Of a stretch of 49,589 nucleotides of DNA, positions 40,411-49,589 are shown piece after piece. This DNA comes from Pseudomonadota bacterium (GTDB lineage Bacteria > Myxococcota_A > UBA9042 > GCA-2863065), in NCBI GenBank assembly GCA_947498315.1, contig CANMLD010000009.1, positions 1 through 49,589 of the forward strand, in the 5' to 3' direction. The first letter of the stretch is position 1; every line of letters starts with the position of its first letter. A program made the position numbers and the translations under genes. Under the pieces are notes generated by a model. The model was not told where the DNA came from. It did no database searches and saw only the letters and a list, made by a program, of their open reading frames with translations.

Positions 40411-42786
40411 CTATTCGATGCACTGCTCCGTAATCGCGCACTCGTAGACCTGTATGAGCGGCGCGCTCACGACCGCTCCGTCGGCGGAGAAAAGGCACGA
40501 CGACTTCGCGCAGGCAGCGTCGCCGTTACACTTCGCGAAGCACTGAAGCCCGAGCACGCACGGCAGCACAGCGATACAGGCGCTTACAGCGCTCGAGCAT
40601 TGCTGGTAGATGCAGGTGGCCGGGTCGACCGGGACGCTGCAGTCGTCCGGGCAGCTTTGCGCCGACTCGCCGTCCTCGCAGACGAGGTTCCCACACTCTG
40701 GGACGGGGCCGACAGTCTCGTAACAGCCCGAGTTTACGCCACATTCAAGGATGTTGGCGAGTGCCGGTTTGGCGTTGTCCGAGGCCTTGTCGACGCAGAC
40801 CTTCGCGCAGGTCAGGTTCGCGTCGCAAGCCTTGAAGCACGTCAGACCCGAAGCGCAGCTCTGAAACACGCCGCAATTGCCGAAGGAACAGGCCTCGCTC
40901 ACGCATTCGAAGCCCGAACCATTGCTACCGCCACAGTCAACCGCGCAGCCGTCCTGGGCTTCAGCGTCCGTGCAGAAGCCGTCACCACAGAAAGCGGAGT
41001 CGACACAGAGCGCTTCGAAGTCCTGACAGCAGTGCTGGAACTGGACGCAGTCGAAGGAGCACTGGCACGGTGCATTCGGATCGAAGGAGGCGCCACACTG
41101 GTCCTTGCAGGAGCCGGCCACATTGCAATCCTCTGGACAGTCCGTCGCGTTCTCGGGCGGCTGACATACGTTGTCGCCGCAGCTGGCCTGGGCGCAATCC
41201 TTCGGGCAGTTGAAGGATTCACCTGTATTCACGTCGCAGAGGCCATCTCCACAGAGAGAGACATCCTGACAGTCTTCAGGGCACGTTAACTGCTCACCGG
41301 CTGCGATATCGCAGAGCCCATCACCACAATCCGGCAGAACCTCGCAGTCAGCTGGGCACGTATTGACCTCCCCATCCGTGCACTGACCGTCGCCGCAGTC
41401 CGAGCTGGTCCCGATGCAGCTCTCGAGGGCGCAGTTTCCTACGGATGCGAGGAGCATCTGCGCCTGCGGCGGGGCCGCGGCGACACACTGCTGAAGGCAG
41501 CTCGAATCTTGGCACTGCCCCATGCATTGCAGCGCTTTCAAGCAGTTCGGGAAGTTCTGGCACTGTCCGACTTGGCAGCTATTGACGATGCACTCGAAGC
41601 CTCCACCACCGCTACAGTCGTCCGGGCACGTGAGCGGCTCGTCTGAGTTCGGCTGGCAGACGCCGTCGCCGCAACTATCGCTCGAACAGAAGAACTCGAA
41701 GTCGGGGCAGCAGTCGCCGAACTGCGCGCACTCGAGGTCGCATTGGCAAGCGGCGCCATCCTGGAAGGGGCCGCCGCATTGGCCTTCACAGCTCCCGACG
41801 TTGCCGCCACAGTCCTCTGGGCAAAGGTCTGCTGACTCGCCCGGGTCGCACTGGCCGTTGCCGCAGTCACCCGGCCCGCCGCCGAAGCACCCAGCGCCCT
41901 GGCCACACTCGATCAGGCTTTGGTAGACCGAAGTACCCCCTGGTGAGCCCGACTCGAGGCACTCCAAGAAGCAATCCTGACTGTCGCAGCCGTTCACGCA
42001 GTCGGCGACGTCGAGGCAGCCGGGTGTTGCGGAGCAGCTCGACAGCGGGTCCGAGCACTGGAGCTCGAGGCATTCGAGGATGGGATCGTTGCCGCAGTCC
42101 GAAGGACACGATTCCCCTGGTTGGCAGATCCCGTCCCCGCAGCCCGTTGGTGGCTCAAAGCACTGATTGCCAGCAGCGCAGTTTCGCATCTGGGTGAATA
42201 GGACCACTGTCTCTTGGTTCAAGCCGGCGAGGCAGCCCTGGGCGCAGCCTTGATTCGGACACGCTGCGACACACTGGAGCGCCGTCCGGCAGCCGTCGTT
42301 GGCCCCACACTCTTCGACGAAGCCCTCGCAGGCTTCAAAAGTGCACTGCAGCCAGGGCGGTGCGCAATCGCTCGGGCAGTCGAAGAGATCCTCATTGCAG
42401 ACGGCGTCGCCGCAAAGGCTCGGACCGTCGACGCCATCGAGCCCGTCCTGACCATCGACCCCGTCGTTCCCGTCTCGGCCGTCGACCCCGTCGTTCCCGT
42501 CACTGCCGTCGACCCCAACACTGCCGTCGACCCCAACACTGCCGTCGACCCCAACACTGCCGTCGCCCCCAACACTGCCGTCGAGCCCGTCCGGGCCGTC
42601 GCTTCCATCGGGGGCGGTGCTCCCATCTTGGCCATCGCCGGCTTCGGTGCCATCTGCGACATCGGTGGCGTCGGTGCCGTCGTCCGTGGAGTCAGTGCTG
42701 CCTAGGCTGGGGATCGTGTCGTCCCCTGCGGAGCTACACGCGACCGAGATTACGAGCGTGATGGCCAGTGTCGCTAGTCGCTTCAT
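40411..42786 (-). CDS. Cysteine-rich lipoprotein with collagen-like stretch and two somatomedin-B-like modules
   Basis: A 791-residue protein from ATG 42786 (MKRLATLAITLVISVACSSA, Cys17 lipidated); the longer frame upstream lacks a signal peptide. Residues 60-122 are about 21 unbroken Gly-X-Y triplets (DGSDGPDGLDG, DGSVGV repeated). The rest is Cys-rich, with ten CGDGxC...CPxDC units (residues 125, 216, 308, 372, 464, 487, 512, 536, 600 and one later) and helical CxxxC blocks between. Residues 333-367 and 560-594 each have eight Cys spaced C-x3-C-x9-C-x-C-x3-C-x5-CC-x6-C, the spacing of vertebrate somatomedin B domains. It is probably a disulfide-rich surface adhesin or receptor; function unknown. 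Confidence 0.85.
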   Translation of the reverse strand: MKRLATLAITLVISVACSSAGDDTIPSLGSTDSTDDGTDATDVADGTEAGDGQDGSTAPDGSDGPDGLDGSVGGDGSVGVDGSVGVDGSVGVDGSDGNDGVDGRDGNDGVDGQDGLDGVDGPSLCGDAVCNEDLFDCPSDCAPPWLQCTFEACEGFVEECGANDGCRTALQCVAACPNQGCAQGCLAGLNQETVVLFTQMRNCAAGNQCFEPPTGCGDGICQPGESCPSDCGNDPILECLELQCSDPLSSCSATPGCLDVADCVNGCDSQDCFLECLESGSPGGTSVYQSLIECGQGAGCFGGGPGDCGNGQCDPGESADLCPEDCGGNVGSCEGQCGGPFQDGAACQCDLECAQFGDCCPDFEFFCSSDSCGDGVCQPNSDEPLTCPDDCSGGGGFECIVNSCQVGQCQNFPNCLKALQCMGQCQDSSCLQQCVAAAPPQAQMLLASVGNCALESCIGTSSDCGDGQCTDGEVNTCPADCEVLPDCGDGLCDIAAGEQLTCPEDCQDVSLCGDGLCDVNTGESFNCPKDCAQASCGDNVCQPPENATDCPEDCNVAGSCKDQCGASFDPNAPCQCSFDCVQFQHCCQDFEALCVDSAFCGDGFCTDAEAQDGCAVDCGGSNGSGFECVSEACSFGNCGVFQSCASGLTCFKACDANLTCAKVCVDKASDNAKPALANILECGVNSGCYETVGPVPECGNLVCEDGESAQSCPDDCSVPVDPATCIYQQCSSAVSACIAVLPCVLGLQCFAKCNGDAACAKSSCLFSADGAVVSAPLIQVYECAITEQCIE
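42505..42576 (-). repeat. 18-bp tandem repeat (4 units) in the collagen-like region
   Basis: Four 18-bp units (plus strand GCCGTCGACCCCAACACT three times, then one with GCCCCC) at 42505, 42523, 42541 and 42559, encoding SVGVDG-type hexapeptides on the minus strand. The unit length equals that of the repeat at 4651-4740. Confidence 0.9.
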
Positions 42787-42938
42787 GGGGGCTCCGCGCC
42801 TCGATGGTGGGGCCCGTCCAGGCCGCAATAAAAATACGCTACCACGGACGCGAGCGGCGCTGAGAAGAGAATTTGGCCGCAGAGGCTCGACGTCTACGTG
42901 GCGTCTGCCTTGCGTGGCGGGCTCCGCAGCAACCCCAA

Positions 42939-44687
42939 TCAACCTCGCTTGGGCCGCCCTGGCTTCGGCTTGATGGGCTTTACAGTGGGCCCTCCGTCTT
43001 TCCTAGTCGAGGTCGGTTTCGAGGGCGGTTTCGGCGTATCCTTCGCGTCCTCTTCCGCCCTAGGCTTGTTTGGCGTGACGCGCTTCGATCCCGGCCGCTT
43101 CGGGGTGGGCTTCGTGCTCCCCAGGTCCTTCTTGTGAAGCGCCGCCGGCTGACCCTCTTTCTTCGCGCCTTCCGACTTCGCGCCTTCCGACTTCGCGCCT
43201 TCCGACTTCGCGCCTTCTGACTTCTTAGCCATCGCTTCCTTTGCAGCCAACTTGGCAGCCTTCTCAGTGGCTCTCTTGGCTTCGGCCTTCTTCGTCTTCG
43301 CTTCCTTTGCAGCCAACTTGACGGTCTTCTTGGCGTCCGCTCGAGTCGCCTTGGGCGCCTTCGATTCGGGCTTCAGCGACTCTCGTACTGCCAGAGTCGC
43401 TGGGATCGCCTCGGGCGCACTTTCAGCTGCTTTCGCCTTTGCGTTTCGCCGCTTTCGACTGGGCTTCCGAGTTGTCTTCTTCGTTGAGGGATCTTCGAAG
43501 ACGGCGTCGTCCGGCAGGCCCCGCGATGCCGCCGCGGGGAGCGGCGCTCGTTCGTCCCGGAGGTGTCGGAAAGGTGACTTCGAGATGTTTTTTGAGGCCA
43601 ATCGGGGCCAAATGGACGGGATCCCGCGTGTGTCGGCTTCCTTGGCCAAGGACTGATAAAGCGCCCCCTTTGGCATCCCGGGCCAGCCAGGGTGCCATTC
43701 GAAGTGGAAGATCTCGTTCGGGTCGGAACGGCCGAGCCAGATGAGCCCGAAGCTCTCAGCCTGGGCGCCGATCCGCAGCCAAGCGGCTCCTTCTGGCCCA
43801 CCGCGGAGGAACGTGGCCGTCGCGGACCCAAGGTCCTTGCGCCCTTCGATGTTGATGTCGATGGCGAGCCCGAACGCGTGCCAGCCACCGCCTTGATACC
43901 GCGTGATGGTGCTCGACTCCGTCTTCCAGCGTCCGCGCTCCTTCACGCGGCGGGTGTTCGTCTTCGAGACCTTTTTGGCAGCGCGTATCGTCGAGATGAC
44001 GCGGAACTCATCGCCTCGGGCCCGTGCGAGCACGAGTAGCCGTTCCATCGCATCGGCGAGGTACGGGTGCAGTGTTGAGAGCGATTCCGTACGGAGCCCG
44101 CGGGTCGTCACCCCGTCCGGAGGGCGAGGTCTCAGCAAATAGCAGCGGCCAATGTCGGGATCTTCGTAGGGAACGAGGGCCTTCTCGAGTGCCGCGTCGG
44201 CAGCGAACGGGCAATATCTCCATTGGGCCACGAGCTCGAGCGGGTAGGGGTTGCGAGCGGCGCCGTTGGGCAGCATCCTGACTGCCACGATCCCGTTTGG
44301 ACCGACGGTAACGAGGCGTCGGTCCTCGCCACCGCACTTCATGAACTTTCGTTCCGGTGTCCGTTTGTGAAGTTGGCAGCGCGTGGGGCGCGCGAAGAGG
44401 AGGTCGCGGCAGTCGCCAGTGGCGCAGGCCTCGTCCGAATCCCGCGCATCCACGGTGAGTTCTGGAGTCGCGCCAGTCGGGCGGCATGCATTAACGTCCG
44501 GTGCGGTCGTGAGACCATACCGGGGGGCCCGATCCTCGATGTCCGCGGCGCGACAGTGCGGATTCTCGGCACCGGCCAATCCCGCGCTCAGCCCGATGAG
44601 CGACGTGACGATGCAGGAGACGACCATCCGGACGGCTCTTGCTAATGACGTTGGCTCGCGGCGGCGCTTACTGCTTTGACCGTGCAT
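42939..44687 (-). CDS. VanY/M15-like D,D-carboxypeptidase with Lys-rich repeat tail
   Basis: About 582 residues from ATG 44687 (GGGGAGAGG directly before it). The export signal (MVVSCIVTSLIGLSAGLAGA) follows a short basic leader. Residues ~60-200: Cys-containing region (CATGDCRDLLFARPTRCQLH). Residues ~215-370: peptidase M15 core with VISTIRAAKKVSKTNTRR, GGGWHAFGLAIDINIEGR (zinc ligands H, D) and IFHFEWHPGWPGMP (zinc ligand H). The final ~200 residues are Lys/Ala/Pro-rich with four SEGAK repeats, very basic, suited to bind anionic peptidoglycan or LPS. It probably trims or cuts stem peptides in the periplasm. Upstream of the Cys-rich lipoprotein gene but 152 bp from it. Confidence 0.85.
   Translation of the reverse strand: MHGQSSKRRREPTSLARAVRMVVSCIVTSLIGLSAGLAGAENPHCRAADIEDRAPRYGLTTAPDVNACRPTGATPELTVDARDSDEACATGDCRDLLFARPTRCQLHKRTPERKFMKCGGEDRRLVTVGPNGIVAVRMLPNGAARNPYPLELVAQWRYCPFAADAALEKALVPYEDPDIGRCYLLRPRPPDGVTTRGLRTESLSTLHPYLADAMERLLVLARARGDEFRVISTIRAAKKVSKTNTRRVKERGRWKTESSTITRYQGGGWHAFGLAIDINIEGRKDLGSATATFLRGGPEGAAWLRIGAQAESFGLIWLGRSDPNEIFHFEWHPGWPGMPKGALYQSLAKEADTRGIPSIWPRLASKNISKSPFRHLRDERAPLPAAASRGLPDDAVFEDPSTKKTTRKPSRKRRNAKAKAAESAPEAIPATLAVRESLKPESKAPKATRADAKKTVKLAAKEAKTKKAEAKRATEKAAKLAAKEAMAKKSEGAKSEGAKSEGAKSEGAKKEGQPAALHKKDLGSTKPTPKRPGSKRVTPNKPRAEEDAKDTPKPPSKPTSTRKDGGPTVKPIKPKPGRPKRG
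43162..43221 (-). repeat. 15-bp tandem repeat (4 units) encoding KSEGA
   Basis: Four units of TTCGCGCCTTC(C/T)GAC on the plus strand, nearly identical, give KSEGA four times in the tail of the VanY-like protein. Confidence 0.9.
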
Positions 44688-44892
44688 CCTCTCCCCTGGC
44701 GCGACTTCAGGGCAAACGCCCTTCATGGCGGCTCGATTCCAGGGCGTCAAGCCAGCGTCGTCTCAGGGCCCCCGTGGTCGGGGACGACTCTCGGCAATTT
44801 CATCAGCGCCGTCGGTCGTTTGGGCCGGGCGGCGAGCGGGCGCAGAACGCGCTGGTTGATTCATGGCGAGCGCTTAGGTACGGTCTGCCGCC

Positions 44893-46539
44893 ATGGCTGA
44901 CATCACCGACTCCATCCCGATCCCCGCGTCGTTCGAGACGCACCCGGACCGCTACGTTCACCTCCGCATCGAGGTGGCCGGTGCCGTGGCGACCATTCGC
45001 CTGGACGTGAAGGAGGACCACGGGCTTCGGCCCGGCTACGCGCTGAAGCTCAACAGCTACGATCTCGGCGTCGACATCGAGCTCGCGGACGCCGTGCAAC
45101 GGCTGCGTTTCGAGCACCCTGAGGTGGGCTGCGTCGTCATCACGAGCGCGACCGACGGCGTCTTCTGCGCCGGAGCCAACATCTTCATGCTTGGGAGTTC
45201 GTCGCACGCCTTCAAGGTCAACTTCTGCAAGTATACGAACGAGACGCGCTTCTCGATCGAAGATGCCACCGCGAACAGCGGCCAGATCTACCTTGCTGCC
45301 CTGAACGGGGTCGCTTCGGGTGGCGGCTACGAGCTCCCGCTGGCGTGCCAAGAGATCTATCTCATAGACGACAAGCGCTCGGCCGTGGCGCTGCCGGAAG
45401 TCCCCTACCTCGGCGTGCTCCCCGGTACAGGCGGCATCACGCGGGTCACCGACAAGCGCCGCATCCGACGCGACCGGTCTGACGTGTTCCTCACGCTCGC
45501 AGAGGGGATCAAGGGCAAGCGGGCAGTCGAATGGGGCCTCGTCGACGGCGTCTTCCCCACGTCGCGTTTTCACGCGGGCGTCGCCGACCGCGCTGCAACG
45601 CTCGCAGCGGGTGGCCACCCCGAACGCAACGGCGTCACGCTCGGGCCGCTCACGGTGGAAGCGTCTCGCGATCGCCTTCACTACCCCTACGTCGACGTGA
45701 CCTTCGATCACGCGGCTCGCGTGGCGACGCTCACCGTCACCGTCCCGGACGATGCGGCCGATGTGCCCGCCGATCCGAGCACTCTCGGGGACCGCTTCTT
45801 CCCGCTCGCGTGTTTCCGGCAGTTCGAAGACGCGCTGCTTCGGCTCCGCTTTCACTTCCCCGAGATCGGGCTCGTCATGGTCGAGACCCGGGGCAACAAA
45901 ACCGCCGCCGAGGCCATCGATGGGCTGCTTGCGACGCGTCAGGACCACTGGTTCGTCCGCGAGACGACTCATTTCATCAAGCGCACGCTCAAGCGCTACG
46001 ACGTCACGAGCAAGTCGTTCTTCGCGGTCGTCCGGCCTGAGTCCTGCTTCGTGGGCACCTTCGCCGAGCTCCTGCTCGGCGCTGACCGGGGCTACATGCA
46101 GGACGTTGCCGGCGCGTCAGTAACGCTCACGGCGATGAACGACGGGTTCTATCCGATGAACAATGGGCTCACTCGCACCGCGTCGCGCTTTCTGTCCGAC
46201 GAAGAACACGCACGAACGATCGCCGCGACCCGGGCTCCGTTCGAGCCGGCACAAGCTGCGGACGCGGGTCTCGTGACCTTCGCGTTCGACGAGCTCGACT
46301 GGGACGACGAGCTTCGTCTTGCCATTGAGGAGCGGTCGAGCCTCTCCCCCGACGCGCTCAGCGGCATGGAGCACAACGTGCGAGCGGCAGGCCCCGAGAC
46401 GATGGAGAGCAAGGTGTTTGGCAGGCTATCGGCCTGGCAAAACTGGATCTTCCAGCGGCCAAATGCGGTCGGCGCTCGCGGCGCTCTGACCCTTTATGGT
46501 CAGCCGTTGCAGCCTCAGTTCGACTATCGACGCTGCTAA
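44893..46539 (+). CDS. boxC: Benzoyl-CoA-dihydrodiol lyase BoxC
   Basis: A 548-residue enoyl-CoA-hydratase-superfamily protein that opens the ring of 2,3-epoxybenzoyl-CoA hydrolytically, releasing formate, in aerobic benzoate degradation. BoxC traits: PDRYVHLRIEVAGAVATIRL, LKLNSYDLGVDIELADAVQR, TDGVFCAGANIFMLGSSSHA, FSIEDATANSGQIYLAALNG, ASGGGYELPLACQEIYLIDD, PYLGVLPGTGGITRVTDKR, and a second crotonase-like half ending in ALTLYGQPLQPQFDYRRC. ATG at 44893. Starts the box cluster, with boxB 102 bp downstream. Length fits the family (~550). Confidence 0.94.
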   Translation: MADITDSIPIPASFETHPDRYVHLRIEVAGAVATIRLDVKEDHGLRPGYALKLNSYDLGVDIELADAVQRLRFEHPEVGCVVITSATDGVFCAGANIFMLGSSSHAFKVNFCKYTNETRFSIEDATANSGQIYLAALNGVASGGGYELPLACQEIYLIDDKRSAVALPEVPYLGVLPGTGGITRVTDKRRIRRDRSDVFLTLAEGIKGKRAVEWGLVDGVFPTSRFHAGVADRAATLAAGGHPERNGVTLGPLTVEASRDRLHYPYVDVTFDHAARVATLTVTVPDDAADVPADPSTLGDRFFPLACFRQFEDALLRLRFHFPEIGLVMVETRGNKTAAEAIDGLLATRQDHWFVRETTHFIKRTLKRYDVTSKSFFAVVRPESCFVGTFAELLLGADRGYMQDVAGASVTLTAMNDGFYPMNNGLTRTASRFLSDEEHARTIAATRAPFEPAQAADAGLVTFAFDELDWDDELRLAIEERSSLSPDALSGMEHNVRAAGPETMESKVFGRLSAWQNWIFQRPNAVGARGALTLYGQPLQPQFDYRRC

Positions 46540-46641
46540 ACGCAACATGGCCTCGCGGCCAACGAAATCGCCCGTCATACTCGAGCCGGGGACTTGGCGC
46601 GAGTCGTATTGAGGCGCGGATGACCCCACGGAGTGTTCGCA

Positions 46642-48069
<1,428 letters not shown>

Positions 48070-48147
48070 AGCTACCCGCAACGAGTGAACTAGGGTGGGT
48101 CACCTCACCCTCGGAAGGAGCGTCGCCCAGAAGCGCCGCTCTGCTGG

Positions 48148-49589
48148 ATGGCAGCCATGACGGCCGATTTGACTCGACTCCGCAGCTATGCTGAAGGCCG
48201 TTGGCAGGATGGCTCTGGGGCCCTAGTGCCCCTCGTCGATCCGACCACCGAGGCCGTCCTCGGTCATTGTCCCTCCGGCGGCGTCGACTTCGCCGCTGCC
48301 TTCGACTACGCAAGGCGGGTCGGTGCACCCGCCCTCGCTCGACTGTCCTTTGCGGAGCGTGCGGAGCGCGTCGAAGCTGCCGTGAAGGTCCTGCACGCGC
48401 ACCGGGAGATCCTCATCGAGCTCTCGGTCGATTGTGCGGGCACCACACGTGGAGACGCGAAGTTCGATATCGACGGTGGGCTCGGTACGGCGCAGTTCTA
48501 TGCCGGCATCGGGAAGAGCCTCGGCGCTCGTCGTACCATCCTCGATGGCGACATGGTCCAGCTCGCCCGCAGTCCGCGCTACGTGGGCCAGCATGTCCTG
48601 CAGTCCGTGCCGGGGCTCGCGCTTCACATCAATGCGTTCAACTTTCCAATCTGGGGCCTCTTGGAGAAGGCCGCGCCTGCGCTCATCGCCGGCGTTCCGG
48701 TAGTCGCCAAGCCCGCAATCCCCGGTGGGCTGCTGGCCTATCGTGCGGTCGAGCTCCTCGTCGCCGCCGACGTGCTCCCGCCCGGTGCGCTGACCGTGCT
48801 CTTCTGTGAGCCCGAGGGCCTCTTGGACGCCGTCCGGGCCGGCGACGTCGTGGCATTCACCGGATCCAGCGCAGTCGGCCGGAAGGTACGGGGACATGAC
48901 GCCGTCTTGAACGGCTTCGTGCGCGTGAATATCGAGGCCGACAGCGTCAACGCGGCCGTCCTCGATCCAGGCGCGACCGACGAGACAGCGACCCTCTTCG
49001 CCCATGAAGTCGTCCGCGAGATGACGCAGAAGGCGGGGCAGAAGTGCACGGCATTACGGCGTATTCTCGTTCCGGAGTCTCGCATCGCCGACGTGACCGC
49101 CGACTTGACGGAGCGGCTCACCGCCGTGAAGGTCGGCAACCCGCGCACCACGGGCGTCACCGTCGGCCCACTCATCTCCGCAGCTCAACGAGACCGGGCA
49201 CGGACCGGCATCGCGGGGCTCGCCGCCTCCTGCCGCTTCGTCCATGGCGATGGCAGCCCTGGCACGCTCGTCGACATCGAGTCGGGCCGCGGCTTCTTCG
49301 TAGGACCCACGTTGCTCCGGGCCGACTCCGTCGATACGGCTCGCGTCCACGATGACGAGGTCTTCGGTCCAGTAGCGACTCTCATTCCATACTCCGGAGA
49401 TGCCGCGTCCGCGGCCGCCGCGGTCGCTCGAGGACAAGGCGGTCTCTGCGCCTCCGTCTACAGCGACGACCGCGACTTCGTAACCACGTTTGTCGCGTCG
49501 GCGGGTCCATGGCTCGGTCGTGTCAACGTCGGTAGCGAGAAGATAGCCCCTCACGGTCCCGGCCATGGTGCGGTACTACCGGCAAGCAC
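48148..49589 (+). CDS. boxD: BoxD-like 3,4-dehydroadipyl-CoA semialdehyde dehydrogenase, runs off the right edge
   Basis: An open frame from ATG 48148 (or ATG 48157, nine bases later) to the window edge, at least 480 residues. Aldehyde dehydrogenase of the BoxD/PaaZ type: RSYAEGRWQDGSG, LALHINAFNFPIWGLLEKAA, VVAKPAIPGG, VVAFTGSSAVGRKVRGHD, VNIEADSVNAAVLDPGA, then the catalytic EMTQKAGQKCTALRRI and HDDEVFGPVATLIPY. It oxidises the semialdehyde left after BoxC ring opening to 3,4-dehydroadipyl-CoA using NADP+. boxC-boxB-boxD order supports the call. The C-terminus is missing. Confidence 0.88.
   Translation, partial: MAAMTADLTRLRSYAEGRWQDGSGALVPLVDPTTEAVLGHCPSGGVDFAAAFDYARRVGAPALARLSFAERAERVEAAVKVLHAHREILIELSVDCAGTTRGDAKFDIDGGLGTAQFYAGIGKSLGARRTILDGDMVQLARSPRYVGQHVLQSVPGLALHINAFNFPIWGLLEKAAPALIAGVPVVAKPAIPGGLLAYRAVELLVAADVLPPGALTVLFCEPEGLLDAVRAGDVVAFTGSSAVGRKVRGHDAVLNGFVRVNIEADSVNAAVLDPGATDETATLFAHEVVREMTQKAGQKCTALRRILVPESRIADVTADLTERLTAVKVGNPRTTGVTVGPLISAAQRDRARTGIAGLAASCRFVHGDGSPGTLVDIESGRGFFVGPTLLRADSVDTARVHDDEVFGPVATLIPYSGDAASAAAAVARGQGGLCASVYSDDRDFVTTFVASAGPWLGRVNVGSEKIAPHGPGHGAVLPAS

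Noticed and set aside
44803-45972. 389-codon minus-strand frame opposite boxC
   Set aside because: Shadow frame with unbiased Arg/Val/Asp composition; boxC is certain on the plus strand.

Overview
This 49.6 kb high-GC window looks like chromosome from a myxobacterium-type member of the Myxococcota. The evidence is a split imuA-imuB / dnaE2 mutasome, lipoproteins with long Asp/Gly-rich linkers, a CARDB-repeat protein with a MYXO-CTERM-like tail, an alkylglycerone-phosphate-synthase-like enzyme, and many 4-bp start/stop overlaps. I see no rRNA, tRNA, CRISPR array, transposase or phage gene.

Region by region. (1) 1-4.0 kb, minus strand: a translesion-synthesis cassette, imuA-imuB and dnaE2. Each transcription unit is preceded by the same 20-bp palindrome, TACTGA-N8-TCAGTA, probably the LexA (SOS) operator. 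(2) 4.1-6.5 kb, plus: a frameshifted small secreted protein, then a two-gene operon of an Asp/Gly-rich lipoprotein and a two-domain multicopper oxidase whose copper motifs come in swapped order. (3) 6.5-10.3 kb, minus: a Tat-exported PhoX-like phosphatase coupled to a Nudix-dihydroorotase fusion. (4) 10.4-19.1 kb, minus: a 14-bp tandem repeat, a GT-C-like membrane protein coupled to the CARDB protein, a three-gene metal-binding cluster (lipoprotein, outer-membrane barrel, ZnuA-like binding protein, no ABC transporter), and a CrtC/AttH-like lipocalin. (5) 19.2-26.5 kb, plus: a five-gene overlapping operon with an AGPS-like FAD enzyme, GlcE-like and GlcF-like subunits, a diacylglycerol-kinase-like enzyme, and an apolipoprotein N-acyltransferase with a beta-propeller inserted in its catalytic domain. 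This reads as a membrane-lipid and lipoprotein-acylation locus. (6) 26.5-33.4 kb: a J-domain/TPR protein, a lipoprotein metalloprotease, a DUF192 lipoprotein, zapA, 5-formyl-THF cyclo-ligase, a small basic protein, galU and aroC.

(7) 33.3-36.7 kb is the oddest stretch. The last ~240 bp of aroC and its 3' flank occur twice, 3.2 kb apart. Between the copies lie an M20 peptidase fragment, a small orphan ORF, the N-terminal part of an epimerase, an HRDC-domain gene of the kind found with diversity-generating retroelements, and a lipoprotein cut off inside its VWA domain. The second repeat copy ends at the ribosome-binding site of putA, so aroC and putA were probably once neighbours.

(8) 36.7-44.7 kb: putA, a 0.6 kb array of REP-like hairpins, a cysteine-rich lipoprotein with a collagen-like stretch and two exactly spaced somatomedin-B-like cysteine modules, and a VanY-like peptidase with a Lys-rich repeat tail. 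(9) 44.9 kb to the right edge: boxC, boxB and boxD of the aerobic benzoyl-CoA epoxidation pathway.

All domain calls are by eye from motifs. Start codons were chosen from ribosome-binding sites, overlaps and signal peptides, and are uncertain where stated.
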